A model generated the notes under the pieces. The model was given only the letters and a program-made list of their open reading frames with translations. It ran no database searches and was not told the DNA's origin. From positions 1 through 59,491 of the forward strand of contig RYFE02000034.1 in assembly GCA_004138175.2 (NCBI GenBank): a DNA stretch of 59,491 nucleotides, written 5' to 3'. The translations under genes and the position numbers were made by a program. The first letter of the stretch is position 1, and each line of letters begins with the position of its first letter. This DNA comes from Chloroflexales bacterium ZM16-3. GTDB lineage: Bacteria; Chloroflexota; Chloroflexia; Chloroflexales; Chloroflexaceae. Positions 15,907 through 23,526 of this stretch are shown here, piece by piece.

Positions 15907-16725
15907 ATGCTGAAAGACCTAAGAATCTCAGTGATCGGGCCGGGGGCCATGGGCGAGGCGATCATCGGCGGCCTGCTGCGGCGCGAGCTGGTCTCGGCCG
16001 ACCAGGTGCTGGCGAGCGACCCGCGCGAGGAGCGCCTGCGCGAGATGCAGGCCCGCCACGGCGTGCGGGTGACCAGCGATAATGTCGACGCGGCCCAGTG
16101 GGGCCAGATCGTGATCTTCGCCGTGAAGCCCCAGCAGCTGAAGCGCGTGCTCCAGCCCCTGCGCGGCCTGCTGCGCGATGACGCCCTGGTGATCTCGGTG
16201 GTGGCCGGGGCGACGATCGGCACCTTCGCCGCCGACCTTGATCACACGGCGGTGGTGCGGAGCATGCCCAATACGCCCGCGATGATCGGCGAGGGCATGA
16301 TCGTCTGGACGGCCCCCGACGAGGTGGATGAGGCCCAGCGCGGCTGGGCGCGCACGGTGCTCAGCGCGCTCGGCCACGAGCTGTTTGTGGACAATGAGAC
16401 CTACCTGGACATGTCCACTGCGCTGAACGGCACCGGCCCGGCCTACTTCTTCCTGATGATGGAGGCCATGATCGACGCCGGCGTGCATATGGGCCTGTCG
16501 CGGCGCATCGCCGAGGATCTGGTGCTCCAGACGATGCTCGGCTCGGTGCGCTACGCCCTACAGAGCGGGCTGCACCCGGCCCAGCTGCGCAACGCCGTCA
16601 CTTCGCCCGGCGGCACCACCAGCGCCGCCCTCAGCGAGCTTGAGCGCGGCGGCATGCGCACCGTCCTCGCCGATGCGATCTGGGCCGCGTACCGAAGATC
16701 TGTGGAGCTAGGGAAGCAAGGCTAG
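15907..16725 (+). CDS. proC: Pyrroline-5-carboxylate reductase
   Basis: A 272-residue cytoplasmic enzyme that reduces pyrroline-5-carboxylate to proline with NAD(P)H, the last step of proline synthesis. ISVIGPGAMGEAIIGGLL is the N-terminal dinucleotide fold, AVKPQQL and VRSMPNTPAMIGEG are family signatures, and the C-terminal DMSTALNGTGPAYFF plus AVTSPGGTTSAAL form the dimer and active site. Length is normal. It has its own strong promoter and a strong hairpin downstream, so it is a single-gene transcript. Confidence 0.95.
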   Translation: MLKDLRISVIGPGAMGEAIIGGLLRRELVSADQVLASDPREERLREMQARHGVRVTSDNVDAAQWGQIVIFAVKPQQLKRVLQPLRGLLRDDALVISVVAGATIGTFAADLDHTAVVRSMPNTPAMIGEGMIVWTAPDEVDEAQRGWARTVLSALGHELFVDNETYLDMSTALNGTGPAYFFLMMEAMIDAGVHMGLSRRIAEDLVLQTMLGSVRYALQSGLHPAQLRNAVTSPGGTTSAALSELERGGMRTVLADAIWAAYRRSVELGKQG

Positions 16726-16732
16726 CGCCAGC

Positions 16733-16776
16733 GTAAGGGCGCCCCAGCGTGGGCGCCCACGCTGGGGCACCCTTAC
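16733..16776 (+). terminator. Strong hairpin after proC
   Basis: Arms of 22 bases (from GTAAGGGCGCCCCAGC) pair with one mismatch and almost no loop. No T-run follows. The next gene starts ten bases after the hairpin, so this may also influence its translation. Confidence 0.7.
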
Positions 16777-16785
16777 GGTGTGTAT

Positions 16786-17565
16786 ATGATTACATACGCC
16801 CGCCCGCGATTGCTCACCGCTGACGACCGGCGCTACCGCGCCTATGTCGACGGATTCAAGCTACAGCGCAAGAATAACAAGGCCATCCGCCCGCCCCGCC
16901 AGCGCGACCTGTTCGGCGGCGAGGCTGAGGCGGCCCTACGCGGATGGCTGGCCCCGCAGGTTGAGCTCGACGACCGGCGGATCATCGAGTACGAGGAGCG
17001 CCGCAATAAGCGCGCCTTTGTTAAGTACCGCGAGGTTGACGCGCTCGCGGTGGACGAGCGGGCGATCTGGGCCTTTGAGTTCAAGGCCAGCCGCAGCGCC
17101 AGCTCGCTCCGCCGCGCCGTCGGCCAGCTCCAGGAGACGCGCCAGATCCTGAAGCTGCTGCGCCACACGGTGCGGGTGACGATCCTGCTGGTCGATACGG
17201 GCATCCCGGCCAACGCTGCCGAGGTGGACGCCCTGATGGCCTCGGATCGCCCGCCGTCCCGCCGCCCCGAGCTGCTCGCCGAGGTGCTGGAGTCTATGCC
17301 CATCTTGCGCCTGGTTGACTCGCTGGGCACCGAGGGCGACGGCGAGACGATCGACGTGGTGCGCTTCTCGGTGGATGATATTATCGCCCTGGCTGGGGCC
17401 GAGAACCTGCACCTCGACTGGGCCGCCGACGATGAGGAGCCGGAGGAGCCGCCTGAGCCGCGCCCGGCATCCTCGCTCTACGCCAGCAGCTCCGATGAGG
17501 AGTCGTCTGATGATGACGACGATAACCCGCTGGCGGCGGCATTACGCAAGGCAGGGTTAAAGTAG
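16786..17565 (+). CDS. Putative PD-(D/E)XK nuclease-fold protein
   Basis: A 259-residue soluble protein. YREVDALAVD (E83, D85) followed by WAFEFKAS (E98, K100) matches the D-(E/Q)xK active-site pattern of PD-(D/E)XK nucleases and related fold members. The rest of the N-terminal half is basic, fitting nucleic acid binding, while the last 45 residues are a highly acidic, serine-rich tail. Substrate and pathway are unknown. I preferred ATG 16786 to GTG 16780. It is convergent with the AAA+ ATPase gene of the eCIS-like island, to which it may or may not belong. Confidence 0.4.
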   Translation: MITYARPRLLTADDRRYRAYVDGFKLQRKNNKAIRPPRQRDLFGGEAEAALRGWLAPQVELDDRRIIEYEERRNKRAFVKYREVDALAVDERAIWAFEFKASRSASSLRRAVGQLQETRQILKLLRHTVRVTILLVDTGIPANAAEVDALMASDRPPSRRPELLAEVLESMPILRLVDSLGTEGDGETIDVVRFSVDDIIALAGAENLHLDWAADDEEPEEPPEPRPASSLYASSSDEESSDDDDDNPLAAALRKAGLK

Positions 17566-17590
17566 AGACGCCCCGGCGGGGCGTCTCTAC
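17562..17590. terminator. Hairpin overlapping stop codon
   Basis: GTAGAGACGCCCC and its exact complement pair around a three-base loop. The TAG stop of the preceding plus-strand gene (17563-17565) lies in the left arm. It sits between convergent genes. Confidence 0.75.
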
Positions 17591-17667
17591 GGTACCCTTA
17601 TACCCTGGCTGGCAGGTGTGGCGGCGCTGCGCAAGCCGGGTCGCCAGAATCAGGCATCCAGCCCTGT

Positions 17668-19758
17668 CTACGGCATTGACATGCGGCCAAGCTTCTGATA
17701 CTCACGGCGCAGTGCGCGGTTGATCACTGCCATGGTGATCGATGTACCGCTCTCAGCGGCGAGGTAGGCCGCGAGCAGGGCAACATTCCGAATATTGCCG
17801 CCCGTCAGTTCGTATTTCTGGGCCAGCACCTTCAGGTTTACATCCGTATCGAGGGGTGCCTGATCGGGAAAAACCTTGTGCCAGATCCGCAGCCGCTCGG
17901 GCTCTTTTGGCGCTGGGAAGTCGACCACCATATGCATGCGCCGGAGAAAGGCCGGATCAATGATGTTGCGCAGGTTTGTGGCCAGAATCACTAATCCGTC
18001 ATATGCCTCAATGCGCTGAAGCAGGTAGGCAACCTCGATATTTGCGTAGCGGTCGTGGGCGTCTTTCACCTCGCTGCGCTTCCCGAAGATCGCGTCCGCC
18101 TCGTCAAAAAACAGGATCGCATTTGCCTCGCGGGCCGCAATGAAGACCCGATCCAGGTTCTTCTCGGTCTCACCGATATATTTGCTGACCATGCCCGAGA
18201 GATCGATTTTATAGAGATCAAGCCCGAGCTCGACCGCGATCACCTCGGCGGCCATGGTCTTGCCGGTTCCTGACTCGCCGGCAAAGAGCAGATTGACCCC
18301 TTTGCCCATCGCCAGGTGGGCTTCGAAGCCCCAGTCTTCGAGTACGATTCGCCGGTAGCGTACCTGGATGCACACCTCGCGCAGCCGCTCAACCTGGTCG
18401 GCTGGCAGCACCAGATCGTCCCAGTGGTACGTGAGCGGGATCTTCCAGGCGATCTTGCTAATCGAAGCGGCTGAGAGACCCCGGCAGGCGGCGTAGAAAT
18501 CGGCCTTGGTTAGGGCGCGCCCTTCCTGGCTGGCATGATCTCTGGCTGCCTGCACGGCATCGCGGATCTGGCCGCCGCTGATCCGGAAGGTTCCGCCGAG
18601 AGCCGCTAGATCTTCATCGCTCATAGGGTACAGGTCGCCGAGGCTCTGTCGCCAGATCTGCGCCCTTTCGGTGAAATTGGGCATGGGGATCGACAGCGCT
18701 CGCTGGGTGCTGTGGCGCAGCATCCGCCCCGGCGAGGGCTGGCTGAGCGCCAAAAATGCGCAGCCGGGGTGTTGATCCAGCCCCGCCAGCAGCGCCTCGC
18801 GCCAGGCCAGCGCCGCCTCGCTATCGAGCAGTGTGTCGGCCCCCTGCCAGAACAGCACCGCATCGGAGAGCCGCGCCTCGCGTAGGCAGCGGCTGATCGC
18901 CTCGGCGGCGGGCAGATCGCTTGCCCGTAGCTGCGGGCCATTGATGAGCAGCATTGGCTGGCCGGGTTCGGCGCAGAGGGCTTCGGCGAGCGCCTGGCGC
19001 CCGCTGCCGTAGGCCCCGTCGAGCGCGATCACCGGGCCAGGGCCAGGCGCCGCAAAGATGCGTCGGGCCTGGTCGATGAGCATCGTAGGCAGCACCAGAT
19101 CCTTCAGGCTGCGCGTGGGGCTGATCATCTGCGCGAAGGGGCTGATCAGGTCGTCAATAGCCGGCTGGCCGAGCAGCGCGGCGACGATCCGGGGGGCGAG
19201 CTTGACCCCATAGGCGATCAGGTTTGGGCTGGCCTGGCCCTCGTCGAGCAGCTGGATCAGCCGATGCCGACGCAGTGGCGCATCGACCGCGAAGCTGGCC
19301 CGCGCGGCCACCTGTGCCGTTGGCTCCAGGCAGAAGAGGCGTAGCGCCAGATCGACCATCGGCCGCCTGCGGGTGACATCGTCCTGGATGTAGGCGTAGA
19401 GCCGCTCGAAGCCCAGATCGATCGCCGGCGCGAGCGTGAGCAGGATCACATCGTGGCCAAACGGGTCAAGCCCAAAGCGCTGGCAAAGCCGGGCCAGGGA
19501 TGAGTCTGTATCGCTACGCTCTAGCTCGGCGCGCTCGGCGACAAGGGCCGTGCGCTGGCGGCGCAGATCCTCAGGCAGGGCAAAGGGGCCTGCGGCGAGC
19601 AGGTCGGCCTCGATATCGGGGATGTAGAGGCCGCGCTGGGGGTCGTCGGCAAGCGCACCGTAGATGAAGCGGGTCTGCTCGATCTGCCAGCTCAGCAGCC
19701 GCCGCAGCCAGCCGAGCCAGCCTGACAGACTGGCGTAGGCATTGGTGGGTGTGTTCAT
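17668..19758 (-). CDS. AAA+ ATPase of eCIS-associated type
   Basis: A 696-residue ATPase with a degenerate first AAA module (GAYGSGRQ at 248-255 in place of Walker A) and an intact second one: GESGTGKT at 494-501, ILFFDEADAIF near 548-558, and TNLRNIIDPAFLRR as sensor region. The DLYKIDLSGMVSKYIGETEK and HDRYANIEVAYLLQR stretches are typical of the ATPase encoded in extracellular contractile injection system loci (Afp15/PVC15-like), whose role is thought to be in assembly or cargo handling. No structural eCIS gene accompanies it here. Upstream, on the same strand, are a transposase relic and a candidate cargo gene. No good SD is seen. Confidence 0.8.
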   Translation of the reverse strand: MNTPTNAYASLSGWLGWLRRLLSWQIEQTRFIYGALADDPQRGLYIPDIEADLLAAGPFALPEDLRRQRTALVAERAELERSDTDSSLARLCQRFGLDPFGHDVILLTLAPAIDLGFERLYAYIQDDVTRRRPMVDLALRLFCLEPTAQVAARASFAVDAPLRRHRLIQLLDEGQASPNLIAYGVKLAPRIVAALLGQPAIDDLISPFAQMISPTRSLKDLVLPTMLIDQARRIFAAPGPGPVIALDGAYGSGRQALAEALCAEPGQPMLLINGPQLRASDLPAAEAISRCLREARLSDAVLFWQGADTLLDSEAALAWREALLAGLDQHPGCAFLALSQPSPGRMLRHSTQRALSIPMPNFTERAQIWRQSLGDLYPMSDEDLAALGGTFRISGGQIRDAVQAARDHASQEGRALTKADFYAACRGLSAASISKIAWKIPLTYHWDDLVLPADQVERLREVCIQVRYRRIVLEDWGFEAHLAMGKGVNLLFAGESGTGKTMAAEVIAVELGLDLYKIDLSGMVSKYIGETEKNLDRVFIAAREANAILFFDEADAIFGKRSEVKDAHDRYANIEVAYLLQRIEAYDGLVILATNLRNIIDPAFLRRMHMVVDFPAPKEPERLRIWHKVFPDQAPLDTDVNLKVLAQKYELTGGNIRNVALLAAYLAAESGTSITMAVINRALRREYQKLGRMSMP

Positions 19759-19813
19759 GCTAACGTTCTAACCAGATAGAGGCTTGAATGTGGGCTGCCG
19801 TTCGCCCCGATCC

Positions 19814-20032
19814 TTATTCGCGCATCCCTGTGCGAATGATCCTGCGATTCCACCTGGGCTCGCGTTCCGTCAGACTAGCACCCCCATACCCAAACGCCTT
19901 GACGGTCTGGGCCATGAAGTGCCGACGCGCATATCCCTTCAGGGTTATCACCGTCTCGATAAAGACCCGCTTTAGATTCTCGGTCAGTTCAATAGCAATC
20001 CTACTCGCGTTTGGATTGCACCAGGGTAGCAT
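19814..20032 (-). pseudogene. Transposase N-terminal fragment, ISAzo13-like
   Basis: A 72-codon frame encodes IELTENLKRVFIETVITL, LKGYARRHFMAQTVKAFGYGG and REPRWNRRIIRTGMRE. This matches, by recollection, the N-terminal region of ISAzo13-type transposases (LKG..RR.FMA..VKALG.GG...AE.ELGWNR.TIRKGM.E). The rest of the transposase is absent and no terminal repeats were found, so it is a relic. It lies between the AAA+ ATPase and the membrane-protein gene and marks past transposition in the island. Nothing else is evident in the 19759-20061 gap. Confidence 0.6.
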
Positions 20033-20061
20033 ATTTTGGATAATCTAGTTTTTCTGCTTCC

Positions 20062-20535
20062 CTAAATGCGATTTGCTCGTTTGTGTGCCCATACCCCGAC
20101 AAGTGCGGTACCTAGTAGTGTGGTCACGAGTACGCCAAGGAAGGCCAGACCACTCAGGTTCACCTGAATGGCCCGATTGATGGTATAAGGATCAAACTTT
20201 CCAACGCTCAGTATCACCGCGCCAACGCCAGCGATCCACACGTAGCCTAATCGGGCAAACAGTGCGCCAAATACCCCGGCCAATATCGGGATACCCATAG
20301 CCCCACTCCAGTTGGCATAGAGATCTTCATCTTGCCGGAGAAAGCCGAGCGTACTCCCCCACACACCTAGCGGTAATATCACTGCCAGCAGCGGATAGAA
20401 TTGCGCACACTGTTTCCCTGCATCATCTACAGTGGTGGCGGTCAAGCCCGCTACTGCCCCAATACTTGCCCCAAAAACCAGTATCAGTGTTACGAGCCAG
20501 GAGGCATGGAGCAGACTACGCTTAATGATGTACAT
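20062..20535 (-). CDS. Small membrane protein, possible immunity partner
   Basis: A 157-residue integral membrane protein with about four helices (LVTLILVFGASIGAVAGL, FYPLLAVILPLGVWGSTL, MGIPILAGVFGALFA with WIAGVGAVILSVG, and LSGLAFLGVLVTTLLGTAL). No family is recognised. Its start codon lies inside the end of the upstream 725-aa cargo-like gene (14-base overlap) with GGAG eight bases before it, so translation is coupled. A membrane protein tightly coupled to a protein with membrane-active-looking helices could be an immunity or chaperone partner; this is inference only. Confidence 0.6.
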   Translation of the reverse strand: MYIIKRSLLHASWLVTLILVFGASIGAVAGLTATTVDDAGKQCAQFYPLLAVILPLGVWGSTLGFLRQDEDLYANWSGAMGIPILAGVFGALFARLGYVWIAGVGAVILSVGKFDPYTINRAIQVNLSGLAFLGVLVTTLLGTALVGVWAHKRANRI

Positions 20536-22699
20536 CTGCTAACTCCGCCTCATCATCTCGCTCAACCTGCTCCTGCAAGTCGGCAAAGCCATCCGTGAAT
20601 GCCTCATCCATCTGTCCAGAGGCATTCACTAACAAATCGGACACATCTGCGCCCTTATTCGCGGTGTCAGCATGATCTTCCATCTCTTCTGGGCTGACTT
20701 CTGGATGCAGCTTCGCCTTGATATTCATGGTTATCTGCTTGAGTGCCCTAAATGGCTTCATGATCGAATTGCCGAGTTCGGCGATCTTTAACACCTCGTC
20801 CTGAGTGGGTTTGATCTTGGCCTGAAGTTCGCCCAAGTACTTCTTGGCACGTACGATCTTGGGGCCACGTGACTTATGAGGTGCAGTCAGCAACGTGCCC
20901 TTCTCTTCTTGCATTTTGGCCATTTCAGCTGGCTTAGCCTTGCTCTTGAAGACACTCGTACCAATACTAGTACCAGTCTTAATGCCTTCCTTAATCCCAG
21001 TTGGTGCCCCAGTCTTAATGCCTCCTTCAATCGCACTTGGTATCTGGTTCATGAAATCGGTTACAGTCTCGGTTACAGTTTTAGTAGGCTTTTCATATCC
21101 CCAAAGAGTACGCAATGATTCTTCTGTTTTCGTATATGCGAGATCGTTTAATTTGGTGTGAATCCTGACAAAGGGATCGCCTTTATACACGACAACACCA
21201 GATGAAGCAGCTGCGCTCACCGCCTCGGTAACAGCAGTGATACCGGTGCCGATTGTTTCACCGCGAAGTATAGCGCGTTTCGCTTCGTTCTGGAGGAGTT
21301 TCTCACGCACTAGATTCCAAACGAAGAGAGCACCATTGATCAGGGCATTGAGGCCAGTCAATCCGATGCCGATCAAACTGAGAACACTTGATATGGCGAG
21401 TAACGGTGCGCCCACAGCAGCAGCCGTACCGAGAGTCACCAGAGCTGCTGATGTGAGTGCCGTACCGGCAAGACCGGTCACCAGAGAGAGCCATGCAATC
21501 AGGTTACGAGCTGGCACAATGATGTTCGTTGAGATAGTCTTGATGATCGCATAGGCCTGTGAAGCATTCCTATTTCCGTATGTATTTGCGTTAATGATAG
21601 CCGTCAGATGGGTGAACTCCTTATTAAAGCGTTCTTTGCCTGTTGAGACGCGGAAGGTCGAACTATAGTCGCCGCCGCGAGATTTTTTCTCTACCTTCAG
21701 GTAGCCAGCCGTAAGCAGTGACAGACCAGCCGACATCACGCTAGCCAGCACCGTTTTGGCAATGCCACCGATGAGAGTGGCGCTTCGGCCAGTCTTGCGC
21801 ACCTCATTGGCATCTTTGGTGATCGCTTTCCGTTTCTCTACGGTGTCACGCTCAATCTCAGCCATCTTCTGCACATTCCCGGCCACGAGTGGCATCATCT
21901 CGGCTGCAACTTGTGCGCCTGACTTCACATCCTTGTGGATGCCTTTGATGCCAAGGTAGGCCATCATCACCGATGCGCTATCGGCGAAGACCGATGCCGC
22001 TATCTGTTCGGCACGCTCAACTCGCGCATTGGTAAGTTCTAGCTCTTTATCATTCTTCTCTTTTTCCTTGATGTACTCTTCTATCTTTTTGCGGATAGTA
22101 TCTGTCTGCTTACTAGCGTTTTTCTTCAAGCCAGCGAATATTCCGGTAGGTTCTTTTACATTACCGAGCGATTCCTCTGCCTTTTTCCTCTGCTCTTCGA
22201 GTTTAGCTGATCGCTCCTTGAGGGCAAACTGATCTTCCTGTAGGAGGAGAGCATCTTTCTGCATGGCATGCTGGTGCGCTTCCATTCCATGGAGAATCTG
22301 CCCGGCATATTCATGGACAGATGCAACATCAACGAAGGCACTCTTTTGCTTAACTGGCTTTACCTTGTCCTCGTCCTCGATTCCCCGATTGATCTTCTGT
22401 ATGCCATTCTTGATCTTCTGTATGCGACTCAAAGAGTCATCTTCAATTTCTTCTGGCGTTATTTTCCTCCCAATCCTCTGAATCGGCATCTGTCCAGTCT
22501 GGCTGATCTGCCGCTGGACAGCCCGATTCCCAATAGTACGCTGGAGCATCAGCATATGGGCTGCCGAGGAGCGCTGTGAGCCGAGCACGGGGGCGGAGTC
22601 CGCCGAGCCAACTTCTGACCCTGGACGACGCACCGGGGGCTGCTTCTGGCTGTGCTGCTGTACCTGTCGCCCGCGATCCGTGAACTGATGCTTCGGCAT
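20522..22699 (-). CDS. Candidate eCIS cargo/effector with LQRTIGNRAV motif
   Basis: A 725-residue protein with a disordered, glutamine- and proline-rich N-terminus carrying LQRTIGNRAV at 52-61, a motif I associate with eCIS-linked DUF4157 proteins. Residues 140-225 are charged coiled coil; 307-333 and 398-463 are long hydrophobic helices rich in glycine and alanine, as in pore-forming or membrane-inserting proteins; the acidic C-terminus follows a basic lysine-rich stretch. No enzymatic domain is recognised. The ATG at 22699 has AAGGAG eight bases upstream. Base composition is visibly less GC-rich than in the neighbours, suggesting transfer. A membrane protein gene overlaps its 3' end. Confidence 0.65.
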   Translation of the reverse strand: MPKHQFTDRGRQVQQHSQKQPPVRRPGSEVGSADSAPVLGSQRSSAAHMLMLQRTIGNRAVQRQISQTGQMPIQRIGRKITPEEIEDDSLSRIQKIKNGIQKINRGIEDEDKVKPVKQKSAFVDVASVHEYAGQILHGMEAHQHAMQKDALLLQEDQFALKERSAKLEEQRKKAEESLGNVKEPTGIFAGLKKNASKQTDTIRKKIEEYIKEKEKNDKELELTNARVERAEQIAASVFADSASVMMAYLGIKGIHKDVKSGAQVAAEMMPLVAGNVQKMAEIERDTVEKRKAITKDANEVRKTGRSATLIGGIAKTVLASVMSAGLSLLTAGYLKVEKKSRGGDYSSTFRVSTGKERFNKEFTHLTAIINANTYGNRNASQAYAIIKTISTNIIVPARNLIAWLSLVTGLAGTALTSAALVTLGTAAAVGAPLLAISSVLSLIGIGLTGLNALINGALFVWNLVREKLLQNEAKRAILRGETIGTGITAVTEAVSAAASSGVVVYKGDPFVRIHTKLNDLAYTKTEESLRTLWGYEKPTKTVTETVTDFMNQIPSAIEGGIKTGAPTGIKEGIKTGTSIGTSVFKSKAKPAEMAKMQEEKGTLLTAPHKSRGPKIVRAKKYLGELQAKIKPTQDEVLKIAELGNSIMKPFRALKQITMNIKAKLHPEVSPEEMEDHADTANKGADVSDLLVNASGQMDEAFTDGFADLQEQVERDDEAELADVHH

Positions 22700-22793
22700 T
22701 GGGGATCTCCTTAGCAAGTGTTCGTTATAGCCAGGTGTCGGAGATATGCGCCAGCGAAAGCAATAGCCTACACCATTCTGGTGCTCCCGGGCA

Positions 22794-22822
22794 ATTATAG
22801 CTCATGAGCTCAAGGGTGACAA
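22794..22822 (-). promoter_or_regulatory. Promoter of candidate cargo gene
   Basis: On the minus strand, TTGTCA and TATAAT are separated by 17 bases. Transcription would begin near 22787, giving a leader of about 88 bases before the ATG at 22699. Confidence 0.7.
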
Positions 22823-22854
22823 GGTGCAGTTTCGGTACTTCATACACCTTGACA
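22817..22854. promoter_or_regulatory. Inverted repeat in divergent promoter region
   Basis: TGACAAGGTGCA and TACACCTTGACA form a 10/12 inverted repeat. The left arm contains the -35 (TTGTCA) of the minus-strand cargo gene and the right arm contains a TTGACA that could serve the plus-strand DUF4157 gene, although no good -10 stands at 17 bases from it. The arrangement would let one regulator control both. Confidence 0.45.
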
Positions 22855-22917
22855 TACATGGTAAAATATGAGGTAGCGTATTTGGAAAACCTCTAAAGCC
22901 AGCACGCAGAGGGCGCT

Positions 22918-23460
22918 ATGGTTCAGCGACGACAGTATGAGCAGCGACCGAAAGCTGCGGCCACAGCCCGGCCAGCCCGTGCGGCCACGCCGGCGCGGGC
23001 TGCTACGCCAATTCACATCCTCCAGCGCCAGATCGGGAATCGGAGCGTCGCACGCATCCTTGAGCAGGGTGGGGCGAGCGGCCCTGAGGTTGGCGCGGCG
23101 GGCGGTCCGGTGAGCGCGGAGCTGGCGAGCACGATTAACGCCGCCCGCGGCCGTGGCGCAGCGCTCGCGACGGGTATGCGCCAGACGATGGAGCAGCGAT
23201 TCGCGACCTCCTTTGAGGATGTGCATGTGCATAGTGGTGCGCAGGCGCAGCACCTCGCCAGGGCGGTGAGCGCCCACGCTTTTACCACCGGCAACGATAT
23301 CTTTCTGGGCAAGGGTGCCAGTGCGGGAGACGGTAGCCTTATGGCCCACGAGTTGACCCACGTCGTGCAGCAGCGCTCAATGCCCGCATCTGGTTCGATG
23401 GTCGTTACCGCAGCGGGCGACGCCTACGAGCGAGAGGCCGAGCGCGCCGCGCAGTCGTAA
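22918..23460 (+). CDS. DUF4157 metallopeptidase-fold protein with IGNR motif
   Basis: A 180-residue protein. LQRQIGNRSVARIL at 35-48 mirrors the motif of the divergent 725-aa gene. Residues ~75-155 form a DUF4157 domain with MEQRFATSFEDVHVHSG, AFTTGNDIFLG and the zinc-site AHELTHVVQQ (HELTH 144-148), followed by DAYEREAER. DUF4157 domains occur as N-terminal parts of eCIS-associated and polymorphic toxins, often before a toxic domain; here nothing follows, so it is a stand-alone form. GAGGG lies six bases before the ATG. It is divergent from the cargo gene across a 218-bp gap. Confidence 0.85.
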   Translation: MVQRRQYEQRPKAAATARPARAATPARAATPIHILQRQIGNRSVARILEQGGASGPEVGAAGGPVSAELASTINAARGRGAALATGMRQTMEQRFATSFEDVHVHSGAQAQHLARAVSAHAFTTGNDIFLGKGASAGDGSLMAHELTHVVQQRSMPASGSMVVTAAGDAYEREAERAAQS

Positions 23461-23488
23461 TGAATTGTACGTGTTGCAGCGTATTGCC

Positions 23489-23516
23489 GTAGGGGCGGCT
23501 CGCGAGCCGCCCCTAC
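23489..23516. terminator. Perfect 28-bp palindrome between convergent genes
   Basis: GTAGGGGCGGCTCG is followed directly by its exact complement. It belongs to the same GTAGGGGC palindrome family as those at 1480 and 41931, and is placed to end both the DUF4157 and fbp transcripts. Confidence 0.7.
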
Positions 23517-23526
23517 TGAGCCGCCC

